From NCBI GenBank assembly GCA_902495545.1, contig CABUXM010000011.1:1-37312 (forward strand): a DNA stretch of 37,312 bases, given 5' to 3'. The stretch's first letter is position 1; each line of letters opens with the position of its first letter. A model generated the notes under the pieces. That model saw only the letters and a list, made by a program, of their open reading frames with translations. It did no database searches and had not been told where the DNA came from. This document shows, in pieces, positions 24,185 to 33,144 of the stretch. The translations under genes were made by a program, and so were the position numbers. Origin of the DNA: an uncultured Collinsella sp. GTDB lineage: Bacteria; Actinomycetota; Coriobacteriia; Coriobacteriales; Coriobacteriaceae.

Positions 24185-25024
24185 ATGACCGACTCGCCAG
24201 CTGAACATACAGAGGGCCTGCTCCGCATTGGCGAGGTGGCACGCCTGTTTAACCTGAGCGTGGGAACGCTACGTCATTACGAGCAGATCGGCTTGTTGGA
24301 TCCGGCTCGCATCGATCCGGCAAGTGGGTACCGCTACTACGGATCGCGGCAGCTCTCCACCCTCAACACCATCAGCCACCTGCGAGTTCTCGACTTGCCG
24401 CTCGCGCAAATCCGCGAGTTTGTGACCACGCGCGATGTGGACCTTATGCAGCGGCAGCTGGCTCAGCAGCAGGAGCTCATCGAGCGCAAGCGCCGCGAGC
24501 TCGAACGCGTGTCGCGCAAGATTAACAGCCGGCTTGCCCTGCTGCACGATGCCTTGAACAACGAGCTCGATATCATTTGCACAATCGATGCGCCCGAACT
24601 TCGCTGCGCCGTGCTGCGCGAACGCGTCAACCCTACCGACGCCTATGCGCTGGAGTGGCAAATTCGTCAACTGCAGACGGGCCAGCACGAGACGTTTGTT
24701 TTTCTGGACAACTTGGGCGTCGGGATCGCGCCCGAACGCCTTGCCGCCGGCGACTTTGATGGCTACGACGAGGTCTTTCTGCTGCTGGATGGCACGGACG
24801 ATTACCTGGGCGATGTCGAAGTACGTCCCGCCGCGCGGTGTCTGACGGTCAGCTTCCGCGGCACGCACGGTCAGGCGGCCCCGCGCTATGAGCGCTTACT
24901 CGATTACATGCACGAGCGCGACCTGTCCCCCGCCGGTCCCTCGCGCGAAATCGCCCCCATCGACGACATCATCAGCGACGACCCGGGGGCGTATGTGACG
25001 AGGATCGCGATACCGGTCCGCTAA
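24185..25024 (+). CDS. MerR family transcriptional regulator with effector-binding domain
   Basis: 279-aa activator. Start ATG 24185 follows AAAGGA. N-terminal winged HTH: LRIGEVARLFNLSVGTLRHYEQIGLLDPARIDPASGYRYY, residues 12-51 approximately. A long coiled helix (QRQLAQQQELIERKRRELERVSRKI) forms the dimer. The C-terminal 150 residues resemble the GyrI-like ligand domain of BmrR-type multidrug sensors (RPAARCLTVSFRGTHGQAAPRYERLLDYM). It probably senses a cationic drug and twists the MATE promoter at 22711-22741. Confidence 0.88.
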   Translation: MTDSPAEHTEGLLRIGEVARLFNLSVGTLRHYEQIGLLDPARIDPASGYRYYGSRQLSTLNTISHLRVLDLPLAQIREFVTTRDVDLMQRQLAQQQELIERKRRELERVSRKINSRLALLHDALNNELDIICTIDAPELRCAVLRERVNPTDAYALEWQIRQLQTGQHETFVFLDNLGVGIAPERLAAGDFDGYDEVFLLLDGTDDYLGDVEVRPAARCLTVSFRGTHGQAAPRYERLLDYMHERDLSPAGPSREIAPIDDIISDDPGAYVTRIAIPVR

Positions 25025-25070
25025 TCACTACCATTTATCGAGCAATTCCATCCATTTACCTTAATCCGAA

Positions 25071-25098
25071 TTAGATTGTATTAGGTAGCAAATAAAAT
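25071..25098 (+). promoter_or_regulatory. candidate promoter of the protease-like gene
   Basis: TTAGAT (25071-25076), 16-nt spacer and TAAAAT (25093-25098), 36 nt before the ATG. AT-rich context. A good Shine-Dalgarno (CAGGAGA) precedes ATG 25134. Confidence 0.4.
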
Positions 25099-25133
25099 GA
25101 CAGCATATTGCCCCCCCATAGGCAGGAGACATT

Positions 25134-26306
25134 ATGCCCAGAGTTCAATCACGTCGCTCGTTTCTTCTCGGCCTAGCCTCGATCATCGGCTTATCCGCGT
25201 CACGCCCAACAAGAGTATTCGCTGCCGACTCAAACTCATCCGTCGCTTTTACATCAGACCTAGCACAAGACTACGCGCTTTCCCTGTTGCCCATCGTCGA
25301 CGGATCCGCGAACTTAGAGATCGAGCAAATCGTTCCCGTATGCCAACAAATCGGCCTTATCTGTGGCTATGAAATCAGTGTCACAAGGGAAGGAAGCCCT
25401 TACGGTTATTTAGTACTTGACGCATCATATCCTGGGCTTCTGAAGGAGATAACCCTCGGCGATACCATTCTTCCGATTTCAGCTTCTCTATCAAACGCCA
25501 TTTCAACTTATTCCGGCCAACAGGCCACAAACCCAACCGTACTAATTTCGTACAACGATATTGAATATGGAACTTTGGTGCCAGGAACTAGAGACTGTGT
25601 AACCAACTATAACAATATACGGTCTGTCCCGATTGTCACCGAAAAGGGTATAACACCTCAAAGCAATAACCCAACTTCATGGAATGCAGTCATTATCAAT
25701 GAAGATGACTTGATGTTGCATTTCCAAATAGACGATTTAAACGGAATACCGTTCCGAGGAGTCTCGGAATCATTAGTTGAAGCCCGCACTAATAAGTATG
25801 CATGCGTCGTTTCTGCCTTGTACGCTGTATCAATGCATTACGGTCTCACCAGTTCAAACGCTAATCAATTTAATCCCGATTATTATAAAGAAATATGGAA
25901 CGTCACTGGCACAACAACGTATAAGACCAATGATCAGGGCGTCGAGTACGGAAGCACGATCATCCCAGATGGAATTGTTCCGTTTAAAAGTCTTGCCGCT
26001 CAAAAGGGTAGAGCACTTAATACTCAATTTTTCGGTTATCAGCCTCAATTCGCTCAGTACAGAGCAACTATCGATCAAGGGAATATCGGCTTGTATCATA
26101 TGTGGATCAACAGCCGAAACAGTGAAGGATCCGTCGAGCTATCAGGTCATACAGTCACGGTAACTGGCTATTTTACTGGGCATAATGGAAGCTCTGGCAT
26201 CGAACTGCAGTGGCTCGAAGTATTCGACGGATGGAACACTTATCCCCGAGCGATTAACTATGCAACGCCCAATATGGTCAAATTGAACGGAACAGTCTTT
26301 TGGTAA
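25134..26306 (+). CDS. exported papain-fold (C10/C39-like) cysteine protease-like protein
   Basis: 390 aa. A signal peptide with RRSF and a hydrophobic core ends near VFAAD (residue 31), possibly Tat-type. Residues 60-115 contain GSPYGYLVLDASYP, similar in style to the propeptide of streptopain-like (C10) peptidases. A candidate nucleophile is C224 in YACVVSALYAVSMHYG, with candidate His H339 in LSGHTVTVTGYF and a downstream FDGWN (365-368) where C10/C39 enzymes carry Asp/Asn and Trp. Family is inferred from this order only. Codon use is clearly AT-richer than both flanks, suggesting transfer. It is followed without a gap by a lipoprotein gene. Confidence 0.55.
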   Translation: MPRVQSRRSFLLGLASIIGLSASRPTRVFAADSNSSVAFTSDLAQDYALSLLPIVDGSANLEIEQIVPVCQQIGLICGYEISVTREGSPYGYLVLDASYPGLLKEITLGDTILPISASLSNAISTYSGQQATNPTVLISYNDIEYGTLVPGTRDCVTNYNNIRSVPIVTEKGITPQSNNPTSWNAVIINEDDLMLHFQIDDLNGIPFRGVSESLVEARTNKYACVVSALYAVSMHYGLTSSNANQFNPDYYKEIWNVTGTTTYKTNDQGVEYGSTIIPDGIVPFKSLAAQKGRALNTQFFGYQPQFAQYRATIDQGNIGLYHMWINSRNSEGSVELSGHTVTVTGYFTGHNGSSGIELQWLEVFDGWNTYPRAINYATPNMVKLNGTVFW

Positions 26307-26311
26307 ACCGG

Positions 26312-26698
26312 ATGGCACCATCAAAATGCTATGGCACCACGGCCTTTGCCCTGGTTACGATATTGGTGATTTTCGCTATGTTTGCATCCGTTTCTTCATG
26401 CACAGATAGAGCCCGCTATAGCGGAGGAGATGATTACCTTGTCTTTGGAGTCGGCAGCGTTCATTCTATTGAGGGAACGGAACTCGTAATCCAAACAGAC
26501 AACAGTCCCCGCTACACCGACGCTGGAAAGCAAACCCGGATTACATTCCCCTCATCTGGCCGAATCAAAGACAAGCTTTCCCAAATCAAAGTTGGGACAA
26601 GAGTTTCCTACTCACGCTTTGAGTCGGTAGACGCATCTGGATCATACGAGGGAAACGATATCGAAATTGAACAGGCAAACACTATAAGGAGATGTTGA
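26312..26698 (+). CDS. small predicted lipoprotein
   Basis: About 128 aa, not recognised. ATG 26312 is preferred; a TTG at 26300 overlapping the upstream stop is also possible, and no strong ribosome site is seen for either. A hydrophobic segment (FALVTILVIFAMFASVSSC) ends in SVSSC, a plausible lipobox. The exported part is beta-rich, with FGVGSVHSIEGTELVIQTD and KVGTRVSYSR, reminiscent of OB-like folds. Encoded directly behind the protease-like gene and sharing its low GC, it may be a partner or inhibitor of that protein; that is inference from position only. Confidence 0.6.
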   Translation: MAPSKCYGTTAFALVTILVIFAMFASVSSCTDRARYSGGDDYLVFGVGSVHSIEGTELVIQTDNSPRYTDAGKQTRITFPSSGRIKDKLSQIKVGTRVSYSRFESVDASGSYEGNDIEIEQANTIRRC

Positions 26699-26727
26699 GG
26701 AACTGAGCCTCTGCGCAGTTCCTCAAC
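26694..26727. terminator. bidirectional hairpin between lipoprotein and ligA genes
   Basis: Perfect 12-bp arms GTTGAGGAACTG / CAGTTCCTCAAC, overlapping the lipoprotein TGA (26696-26698) and ending 7 nt before the ligA stop. The genes converge here. U-tracts are weak on both sides. Confidence 0.65.
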
Positions 26728-26733
26728 AAATCA

Positions 26734-28962
26734 TTATGCCTCCGGGACCCTACCCGTCGCCAAAATCTGTTCAAGTGCCGCCTCATCCAACACGGGCACG
26801 CCCAGCTGCTCGGCCTTGGTGAGCTTGGAGCCCGCTTTGGGACCGGCGACCAGATAGCTTGTCTTCTTTGACACGCTGCCCGAAACCTTGGCGCCGAGCA
26901 CCTTGAGCGCCGCGCCCGCCTCATCGCGCGTGCGGTTGACGAGCGTGCCGGTGAGCACGAAGGTCAGACCCGCGAGTGGCTGTGCGTCGGCGAGCTCGCC
27001 TGCCACGCCAGCGTCGGCTGCGGCCTGCGCGTGCGCGGCGCCCAAGTCGACCTCGAGCGAAAGGCCCGCTTGGCGCAGCCGCTCCAGCACGGCAAGGTTC
27101 TCGGGCACGGCCAGGAACTGCTTGACGCTCGCCGCAATTTTGGGACCAATGCCCTCGCACTCGGCAATGTCCTCTTCGCTCGCCAAGATGAGCTTGTCAA
27201 TCGACAGGAATCGCTCGGCGATGACCTCGCCCACACTCTTGCCCACATGACGGATACCCAGGGCAAACAGCACGCGACCGAGCGGCTGGCTCTTGGACTT
27301 GTTGAGCTCGGCGATGATCTTTTCGGCCGTCTTGAGGCCTACCGGGATGGGGTCGCCCTTCTTAACGCCCTTTTTGCTGTTGGAGCTGGCATAGGTGCGC
27401 CCCGTGTCCAGGCCTGCGATGTCATCGACCGTGAGCTGGTAGAAGTCCGCGACATCGTGAATCAGCCCGGCGGCGATCATCTTGTCGACGATCTCGTCGC
27501 CTAGGCCGTCGACGTCCATGCAGCCGCGGCTCACCCAGTGGAGCAAGCGCTCCTTGAGCTGCGCGGAGCAGTCGATGGAGACGCAGCGGTAGGCCACCTC
27601 GCCGTCTTCGTGGACCACGGGACTGCCGCACACGGGGCAGACCTCGGGCATGTGCCAGTCGACCGAATCGGCCGGGCGCTTATCGAGTACCGGGCCCACG
27701 ACCTCGGGGATTACGTCGCCTGCCTTGTGCACGATGATGGTATCGCCCTCGCGCACGTTTTTGCGGCGAATCTCGTCGATGTTGTGCAGCGTGGCGCGCG
27801 CGATGGTGGAGCCGGCGACTGTCACCGGGTCGAACTCGGCGACCGGCGTGAGCACACCGGTGCGGCCCACCTGGATGCGAATTTCGCGCAGGACGGTCTG
27901 CTTTTCCTCGGGCGGGAACTTAAAGGCAATGGCCCAGCGCGGCGCGCGGGCGGTAAAGCCCAGGTCGAGCTGCTGCTGGAAGCTGTCAACCTTTACGACT
28001 ACGCCGTCGATGTCGTAGTCCAGGTCGCCGCGATGCTCGAGCGCCTGGGCACAGAACTCGTGAACCTCGGCCGGCGTGGCGCAGCGTGCCACGTTGGGGT
28101 TGACGCTAAAGCCGGCGCTGCGCAGCCAGTCCAGAAACTCGCGCTGGCTGTGGACGTGCAGCGGGTCGGTATCAGCGATGGCGTAGATAAAGGTAGCCAG
28201 ATCGCGCCGCGCCGTGATCTTGGGATCCTTTTGGCGCAGGCTACCGGCGGCAGCGTTGCGCGGGTTAGCGAAGGGGTCGCGGCCCTCGGCATCGGCCTCG
28301 TCGTTCAGACGAACAAAGCTGCCCTTGGGCATATAGACCTCTCCACGCACCTCGATGGTGCGCTCGCGATCGGCACCCATATGGGCGAGCGCCGCCTCGG
28401 ACAGATGCATGGGCACGTCCTTGATGGTGCGCACGTTGAGCGACACGTCCTCGCCCGTGGTGCCATCGCCGCGCGTGGCCGCGCGCACGAAGGTGCCGTT
28501 TTGGTAGGTAAGCGCCACGCCCAGACCGTCAATCTTAAGCTCACAGGTATAGGTGACGCTGCCGGCGCCGAGCGCATCCTCGGTGCGCTGGAGCCATGCG
28601 TCGAGTTCGTCCAGATTCATGGCATCGTCCATGGAATACATGCGTGCCATGTGCGTGACCGGCGTAAACTGCTCGCTCACGTAGCCGCCCACGCGCTGGG
28701 TATAGCTATCGGGCGTCACCAGATCGGGATAGGCCGCCTCGATTTCCTGCAGCTCAACGAGCATTTTGTCGAAGGCGGCGTCCGTGATCTCGGGCGCATC
28801 GAGCATGTAGTAGCGATAGGCGTGGTAATCGAGCTCGTGGCGCAGCTCGGCCGCGCGCGCTGCCGCCTGGGCACGGGCGTCGGTCGGTGCGGCGGCATCC
28901 GCGCTCGCGGGCGTTTCGGTATCGATGTCCACACCGTCACCAAACAGGCTCGATTGCTCCAT
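26734..28962 (-). CDS. ligA: NAD+-dependent DNA ligase LigA
   Basis: Essential replication and repair ligase, 742 aa, somewhat longer than typical members (about 670). Start ATG 28962 follows AAGGAG. Order: N-terminal Ia domain with YHAYRYYMLD, adenylation domain with K143 in ELKIDGLGVALTY, OB domain, a four-Cys zinc finger (CPVCGSPVVHEDGEVAYRC, C in SIDC), helix-hairpin-helix repeats (ECEGIGPKIAASVKQFL) and a C-terminal BRCT domain (LTFVLTGTLVNRTRDEAG). Extra length comes from the N-terminus (about 30 residues) and an insert GRTYASSNSKKGVKKGDP before HhH. No obvious operon. Confidence 0.96.
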   Translation of the reverse strand: MEQSSLFGDGVDIDTETPASADAAAPTDARAQAAARAAELRHELDYHAYRYYMLDAPEITDAAFDKMLVELQEIEAAYPDLVTPDSYTQRVGGYVSEQFTPVTHMARMYSMDDAMNLDELDAWLQRTEDALGAGSVTYTCELKIDGLGVALTYQNGTFVRAATRGDGTTGEDVSLNVRTIKDVPMHLSEAALAHMGADRERTIEVRGEVYMPKGSFVRLNDEADAEGRDPFANPRNAAAGSLRQKDPKITARRDLATFIYAIADTDPLHVHSQREFLDWLRSAGFSVNPNVARCATPAEVHEFCAQALEHRGDLDYDIDGVVVKVDSFQQQLDLGFTARAPRWAIAFKFPPEEKQTVLREIRIQVGRTGVLTPVAEFDPVTVAGSTIARATLHNIDEIRRKNVREGDTIIVHKAGDVIPEVVGPVLDKRPADSVDWHMPEVCPVCGSPVVHEDGEVAYRCVSIDCSAQLKERLLHWVSRGCMDVDGLGDEIVDKMIAAGLIHDVADFYQLTVDDIAGLDTGRTYASSNSKKGVKKGDPIPVGLKTAEKIIAELNKSKSQPLGRVLFALGIRHVGKSVGEVIAERFLSIDKLILASEEDIAECEGIGPKIAASVKQFLAVPENLAVLERLRQAGLSLEVDLGAAHAQAAADAGVAGELADAQPLAGLTFVLTGTLVNRTRDEAGAALKVLGAKVSGSVSKKTSYLVAGPKAGSKLTKAEQLGVPVLDEAALEQILATGRVPEA

Positions 28963-29081
28963 AGCGGCACTCCTTCGCTCGATTTCAAACGGATACTAGA
29001 GTACCACCGGTCGCAACGGGGCCGAATAGCCCTTTCGAACCGCACCGAATCGGCAGCCACCAGACTGGGGTGGACAGTTAG
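28963..29081. other. ligA upstream region, with left copy of a 35-bp repeat
   Basis: Holds the ligA promoter region, not clearly defined, and at 29040-29074 a 35-bp sequence that recurs at 31459-31493 with two differences, on the other side of the IS21 element. Confidence 0.6.
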
Positions 29082-29218
29082 TGTTAGCGCCGGGCGATTT
29101 TAGCCGCTAATAGTCAAACTATTTTGACCAATCCCGGTCACCGAATAATGGCCACCGTGCCTCCCCGCCGCCACTACGCTGGTGGTGCCAACACGCCGGC
29201 GTTAGGAGGACCATTGAG

Positions 29219-30526
29219 GTGAACGAGAGACACGATGACCTACAGGAGATTATAGACGCGGCGCTCCGGGAGATGGCCGCGAAGGAGGGCGACGGGTTCG
29301 ACCCGCAGGCATGCAACCTCGCGGAGTTCTGCAGGAGGACGGGGCTCACCCGCTCCCGCGCGAGGACGGTCAGGGCACACGGGTTCAGGGCCCTGCCCCA
29401 CGGGAACAGCGGGAGGAGGGCCGCGCCGGGCGTGCTCGCCGGCCACACCGGCCTGGTGGACGACCTCCTGCGGAAGGGCGTCACCAACTCGCAGGTGATA
29501 TTCGAGCGGCTGCTCGGCCAGGGCTACGCCGGCGGCCTCACCACGGTGAAGACCTATATCGCCGCGCACCGGGACCTCGTGCCCGCGAAGAGGCAGCAGG
29601 CGGCCCCGCAGAGCTGCCGCGGCCAGCGCTTCAGGACGGCGCCCGGAGAGGCCTACCAGATGGACTGGGGCTTCGTCGCGGTCGAGCGCCCTGGCGGGGA
29701 GCGGGCGCGGATCGCCTGCTTCGCCATGGTCTGCCACCATTGCGGGGGCGCCCACGTCGAGTTCTTCCCGAACGCGCGCCAGGAGAACCTCCTCATCGGG
29801 ATGCTGCACGCGTTCTCGGCGCTGGGCGTGCCCGCGACCGTGCTCACCGACAACATGAAGAGCGTGGTCGTCCGCCGCGATGCCGACGGCCGGCCCGTCT
29901 GGCAGGCCGACTACGCCGAGTTCATGGGCGTCGTCGGCTTCCGCACCAGGTTGTGCAGGCCGCGCCACCCCTATACGAAGGGCAAGGTGGAGAGGCTCGT
30001 CCGCTTCGTGAAGGGGAACTTCCTCGCGGGAAGGTCCTTTACCGACCTTGACGCCCTCAACCGGGAGGCCGCCCTCTGGTGCGCCGAGCAGGGAGGCCGC
30101 TGGCGGCGCGCGGCGGCATGCGTCCCGATGCGCGAGCACGAGGCGGCGTGCTCGGCGAACACCAGGCCGCTCGAGGTCACGGCCGAGGTCGAGCGGTACC
30201 TGTGCCCGCGCCGGAAGATCTCCTTCGACGGCTTCGTGAGCTTCGAGGGGCACCGCTACGGCGTGCCCTACTGGTACGTCCGCCGCGAGTGCAGGGTGAA
30301 CCGGGAGGGGCGCGTGGTGCACATATACAGCGACGACCTCTCCCGCGAGCTCGTCGCCCACGCTGTCGGCACCGGCGCCGACAGCTGGTGCGAGGGGCAG
30401 TGGGAGACATCGCCGGCGCAGCCCGAGGAGCTGCCGACCCAGCCGGTGGGGACCGTGGTCGAGCAAATCGCCCCGCCCAGGACGAAACCCGGTTTCGAGA
30501 GGTTCGACTTCGGGAGGGCCGAATGA
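29219..30526 (+). CDS. istA: IS21-family transposase IstA
   Basis: 435-aa DDE transposase. Start GTG 29219, following TAGGAGGA. N-terminal HTH (CRRTGLTRSRARTVRAHG). Catalytic residues: D in YQMDWGFV, D in VLTDNMKSVV and E in KGKVERLVRFVKGN. C-terminal part rich in aromatic and basic residues (HRYGVPYWYVRRECRV). The frame is intact, so the element may be active together with IstB. Confidence 0.93.
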   Translation: MNERHDDLQEIIDAALREMAAKEGDGFDPQACNLAEFCRRTGLTRSRARTVRAHGFRALPHGNSGRRAAPGVLAGHTGLVDDLLRKGVTNSQVIFERLLGQGYAGGLTTVKTYIAAHRDLVPAKRQQAAPQSCRGQRFRTAPGEAYQMDWGFVAVERPGGERARIACFAMVCHHCGGAHVEFFPNARQENLLIGMLHAFSALGVPATVLTDNMKSVVVRRDADGRPVWQADYAEFMGVVGFRTRLCRPRHPYTKGKVERLVRFVKGNFLAGRSFTDLDALNREAALWCAEQGGRWRRAAACVPMREHEAACSANTRPLEVTAEVERYLCPRRKISFDGFVSFEGHRYGVPYWYVRRECRVNREGRVVHIYSDDLSRELVAHAVGTGADSWCEGQWETSPAQPEELPTQPVGTVVEQIAPPRTKPGFERFDFGRAE

Positions 30527-31350
30527 TGGCGGGCGCGGGGGCGAGCCCCTACGAGCTCGCGAGCGACGCCGCGTCGAGGCTCGGGATCGCCGTCGGGGCG
30601 GAGGAGCTCGCGACCCTCGCCTCGGACCTCGACCTCGGCGACGGGGAGATGGCCGCCGTGGCAGCCACCTTCTCCTACCTTGCGGAGAAGAGGAGGCTCG
30701 CCTCCATCGAGACGCTGCTGAGGCTGAGCAGGCTGCCCAGGCGCGAGCCCAAGACCTTCGAGGGCTTCGACTTCTCCGGGATCCAGGGCCGGGACGCGGC
30801 CGCGCTGGGCAAGCTCCCGTCGCTGGCCGACCTCTACGCGCACCGCAACGTCGCCTTCGTCGGGCCCGGCGGCATAGGGAAGACGCACCTCGCGCAGGCC
30901 TACGGGCGCGAGTGCTGCATGCGGGGGCTCAAGACCTACTACATAAAGGCGACCGAGCTCAGGGACAGGTTCCAGAAGGCCGTCCAGCGGGGAAACACCT
31001 CGCGGGTCGTCTCCTCGCTCGTCAAGCCGTCGTGCCTCATCGTTGACGAGGTGGGGAGATGCGTCTACGACAGGCCGTGCACCGACCTGTTCTTCGATGT
31101 CGTCGACAGGCGCTACGAGAAGGAGGGGCCGAACGCGATGGTCCTCACGAGCAACATCGCCCCGAGCGGGTGGGATGAGTTCTTCACGGGCGACGACACG
31201 CTCCTCTGCGCCCTCGACAGGCTGTTCGACAAGGCGTCGGTGTTCGTGATGCGGGGCCCGAGCTACCGCGGCAGGGAGCTTGACACCTACTCGGTGGAGG
31301 CCGTCCCCCAGGCGGTGAAGGTGAGGGGGATCCAGCCCGAGGGGATGTAG
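30523..31350 (+). CDS. istB: IS21-family helper ATPase IstB
   Basis: 275-aa AAA+ ATPase. Start ATG 30523 overlaps the istA stop as ATGA; the frame runs further upstream only as a shadow of istA. Walker A GPGGIGKTHLAQ, Walker B CLIVDEVGRCVY, Sensor-I-like VLTSN. It selects target DNA and stimulates IstA. Confidence 0.93.
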   Translation: MMAGAGASPYELASDAASRLGIAVGAEELATLASDLDLGDGEMAAVAATFSYLAEKRRLASIETLLRLSRLPRREPKTFEGFDFSGIQGRDAAALGKLPSLADLYAHRNVAFVGPGGIGKTHLAQAYGRECCMRGLKTYYIKATELRDRFQKAVQRGNTSRVVSSLVKPSCLIVDEVGRCVYDRPCTDLFFDVVDRRYEKEGPNAMVLTSNIAPSGWDEFFTGDDTLLCALDRLFDKASVFVMRGPSYRGRELDTYSVEAVPQAVKVRGIQPEGM

Positions 31351-31396
31351 GAATGCGATAGGAAAGTCATAGATGCGGGCGTGTTGGCTAAAATGG

Positions 31397-31426
31397 GTCG
31401 GCCGGGATTGGTCAATCTCGGCCGAC
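31397..31426. repeat. hairpin in the right end of the IS element
   Basis: GTCGGCCG and CGGCCGAC arms enclose a second inverted repeat GATTG-GT-CAATC. The flanks carry two copies of TTGGCTAAA. Probably transposase recognition sites rather than a terminator. Confidence 0.6.
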
Positions 31427-31458
31427 TATATTTGGCTAAATTATTCCGGCGCTAACAC

Positions 31459-31493
31459 CGCACCGAATCGGCAGCCACCAGACCGGGGCGGAT
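31459..31493. repeat. right copy of the 35-bp repeat flanking the IS
   Basis: 33 of 35 bases match 29040-29074. The right copy touches the IS end; the left copy is 7 nt away from it. Contains the palindrome CCGAATCGG. Too long for an IS21 target duplication. Confidence 0.75.
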
Positions 31494-31526
31494 CGCGCGA
31501 TCAAACCATGCTCTTATCAGCTCTAA

Positions 31527-31559
31527 ATGATCCGTTTTCCTCCGTCCCCAACGGATCAA
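31527..31559. repeat. repeat D, intergenic copy
   Basis: Hairpin with perfect 9-bp arms TGATCCGTT / AACGGATCA (31529-31537 and 31551-31559). 31527-31547 is identical to the complement of 20735-20755. Confidence 0.65.
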
Positions 31560-31562
31560 TAA

Positions 31563-31604
31563 GAAAAAGAGGGGCCGTCCCACGTTGATGGGACAGCCCC
31601 CTCT
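31563..31604 (-). terminator. intrinsic terminator of the htrA-like gene
   Basis: Minus strand: AGAGGGG-CTGTCCC pairs with GGGACGG-CCCCTCT around ATCAACGT, followed by five T. It starts 27 nt after the stop codon. Confidence 0.88.
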
Positions 31605-31630
31605 GGCATTGGTATGTGCGAAACGGCTCG

Positions 31631-33091
31631 CTAGAACCCCTGGCCATAACCTTGACCCTGGCCCTGCTGGCCCAGCAGCTCCTCCAGGTACTGGCGCAGC
31701 TGCTCGTCAGTAATACCGCCGTTGCCAGTGTCGGTCGAACTGTCGTCCTGCTGCTGGTTCTGCAGCTTCTCATCGGAGCCCAGCTCAACCGTGACCTTCT
31801 TCTCCTCCTTGCCGCGCATAAGCGTAATCTCGACCTTCTCGCCCACCTCGTGGCTGCGCAGTGCGATGATCAGGCCATCGGCGCTCGTGATCTCGTCGTC
31901 GCCCAGCTTGGTGATGACGTCGCCCTCTTGGATGCCAGCCTTGGCGGCAGGACCGTCCTCGACGACGCTCGCCACATACGCGCCGCTATCGGTGCTCAGC
32001 TTGTTGGTGCGGGCGTTGAGCGCATTGACGCTCGAAAGCGTAGCTCCCATGTACGGATGCACCGGCGTCTTGCCGTCGATGATCTGGTCGGCAATGTTCT
32101 TGGCGTAATTGACCGGAATGGCAAAGCCAACACCCGAGCTGGAGCCCGAGTAGCTCTCGATGAGCGAGTTGATGCCCACCAGCTCACCGTTGTCGTTGAC
32201 GAGCGCGCCGCCGGAGTTGCCCGGGTTGATGGCGGCATCGGTCTGAATCATGTTGGCATAGATGGTGTTACCGCTGGTAGAGCTCATGGCCGTGGAACGA
32301 TAGAGCGCCGACACGATACCCGTGGAGACAGACTGCTCGTTGCCGAACGGCGAGCCGATCGCCATAACCCACTCGCCAACGTTGAGCTTGGAGGAGTCGC
32401 CAATTTCGATCGGCGTAAGCTTGGAGGCGTCGGCGTCCTTGAGCTTGATGACGGCCAGGTCGCTCGAGGCGTCGTTGCCCACGAACTCGGCCTCGTAGGT
32501 GGTGCCGTCGTCCATGGTCACCACGTACTGGTCATAGCCATCGACCACGTGGTTGTTGGTGAGGATATGGCCCTCAGTATCGAGCACCACGCCCGAACCA
32601 ACGCTGCCCGAGCTATCCGACTCATCAGCAGACTGCGAAAGCGAGCCATTTTGGCTGCCGCTCGAAGTGGCGGTAATGGAAACGACAGAGGGCAGGGCCT
32701 TGGCAGAGACGGCCTCGGCCAGCGTGGTGTCCTCGGAGTCGATCGTGATCTTTTGCGTCGACGAACCCGAAGCACCCGCCGTCACGGCATTCTTGCCGCC
32801 ACCGATATCGAGCGTACCGCTCATAATGAGCGCGATGACCAGCAGGGCGCCGCAGGCACAGCCGGCGAGTGCCGTAATAAAGATCGGCAGCTTTTTGGTC
32901 TTGGTCTTGACCACTGTGTGCTTGTTCACGACCTGCGCACCGCCCAGCGGCTTGCCGGTCTGCGTGTCGTAGGCCTGCACGTAGGGAATGTTGCTGTCGG
33001 CAGGCGTCGACTCCACCTGCACACGCGGCTGCTGCTGCGTCTCGCCGGCGTTGCCCGCATCCTGGGGACGCTGGGAATCGTACTCGCTCAT
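31631..33091 (-). CDS. HtrA/DegP-like S1C serine protease, membrane-anchored
   Basis: 486-aa envelope protease for misfolded proteins. Start ATG 33091 follows AAAGGA. An N-terminal cytoplasmic stretch of about 65 residues (QRPQDAGNAGETQQQPRV) precedes one TM helix (LPIFITALAGCACGALLVIALIM, residues 68-90). The trypsin-like domain has H181 (ILTNNHVVDG), D211 (ASSDLAVIKL) and S293 (NPGNSGGALV). A PDZ domain (PYMGATLSSVN ... AGIQEGDVITKLGDDEI) follows. The tail is Gln/Gly-rich. This architecture is usual in Gram-positive HtrA. The leader contains a strong hairpin 30 nt before the start. Confidence 0.93.
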   Translation of the reverse strand: MSEYDSQRPQDAGNAGETQQQPRVQVESTPADSNIPYVQAYDTQTGKPLGGAQVVNKHTVVKTKTKKLPIFITALAGCACGALLVIALIMSGTLDIGGGKNAVTAGASGSSTQKITIDSEDTTLAEAVSAKALPSVVSITATSSGSQNGSLSQSADESDSSGSVGSGVVLDTEGHILTNNHVVDGYDQYVVTMDDGTTYEAEFVGNDASSDLAVIKLKDADASKLTPIEIGDSSKLNVGEWVMAIGSPFGNEQSVSTGIVSALYRSTAMSSTSGNTIYANMIQTDAAINPGNSGGALVNDNGELVGINSLIESYSGSSSGVGFAIPVNYAKNIADQIIDGKTPVHPYMGATLSSVNALNARTNKLSTDSGAYVASVVEDGPAAKAGIQEGDVITKLGDDEITSADGLIIALRSHEVGEKVEITLMRGKEEKKVTVELGSDEKLQNQQQDDSSTDTGNGGITDEQLRQYLEELLGQQGQGQGYGQGF

Positions 33092-33120
33092 AGCTGCGAT
33101 CCTTTCGTCAAATAACCAAA

Positions 33121-33144
33121 GGCCCGCCAAACATGTGGCGGGCC
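33121..33144 (-). terminator. hairpin GGCCCGCC/GGCGGGCC upstream of the htrA-like gene
   Basis: Perfect 8-bp GC-rich arms around an 8-nt loop, followed on the minus strand by TTTGGTTATTT. It may end the regulator transcript or act as an attenuator of the htrA-like gene. Confidence 0.6.

Larger units (their letters stand above)
29082..31458. mobile_element. IS21-family insertion sequence, complete, 2377 bp
   Basis: Ends are inverted repeats beginning TGTTAGCGCCGG at 29082 and, on the complement, at 31458. Behind the tips further matched blocks occur in both ends (ATTTTAGCC/ATTTAGCC and GACCAATCCCGG), as expected for the multiple transposase sites of IS21. It encodes istA and istB with overlapping ATGA. 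GC content is far above the flanks. No short target duplication is visible; instead 35-bp imperfect repeats lie outside. Confidence 0.88.

Noticed and set aside
29240..30466. Minus-strand frame opposite istA
   Set aside because: Shadow of a very GC-rich transposase gene.
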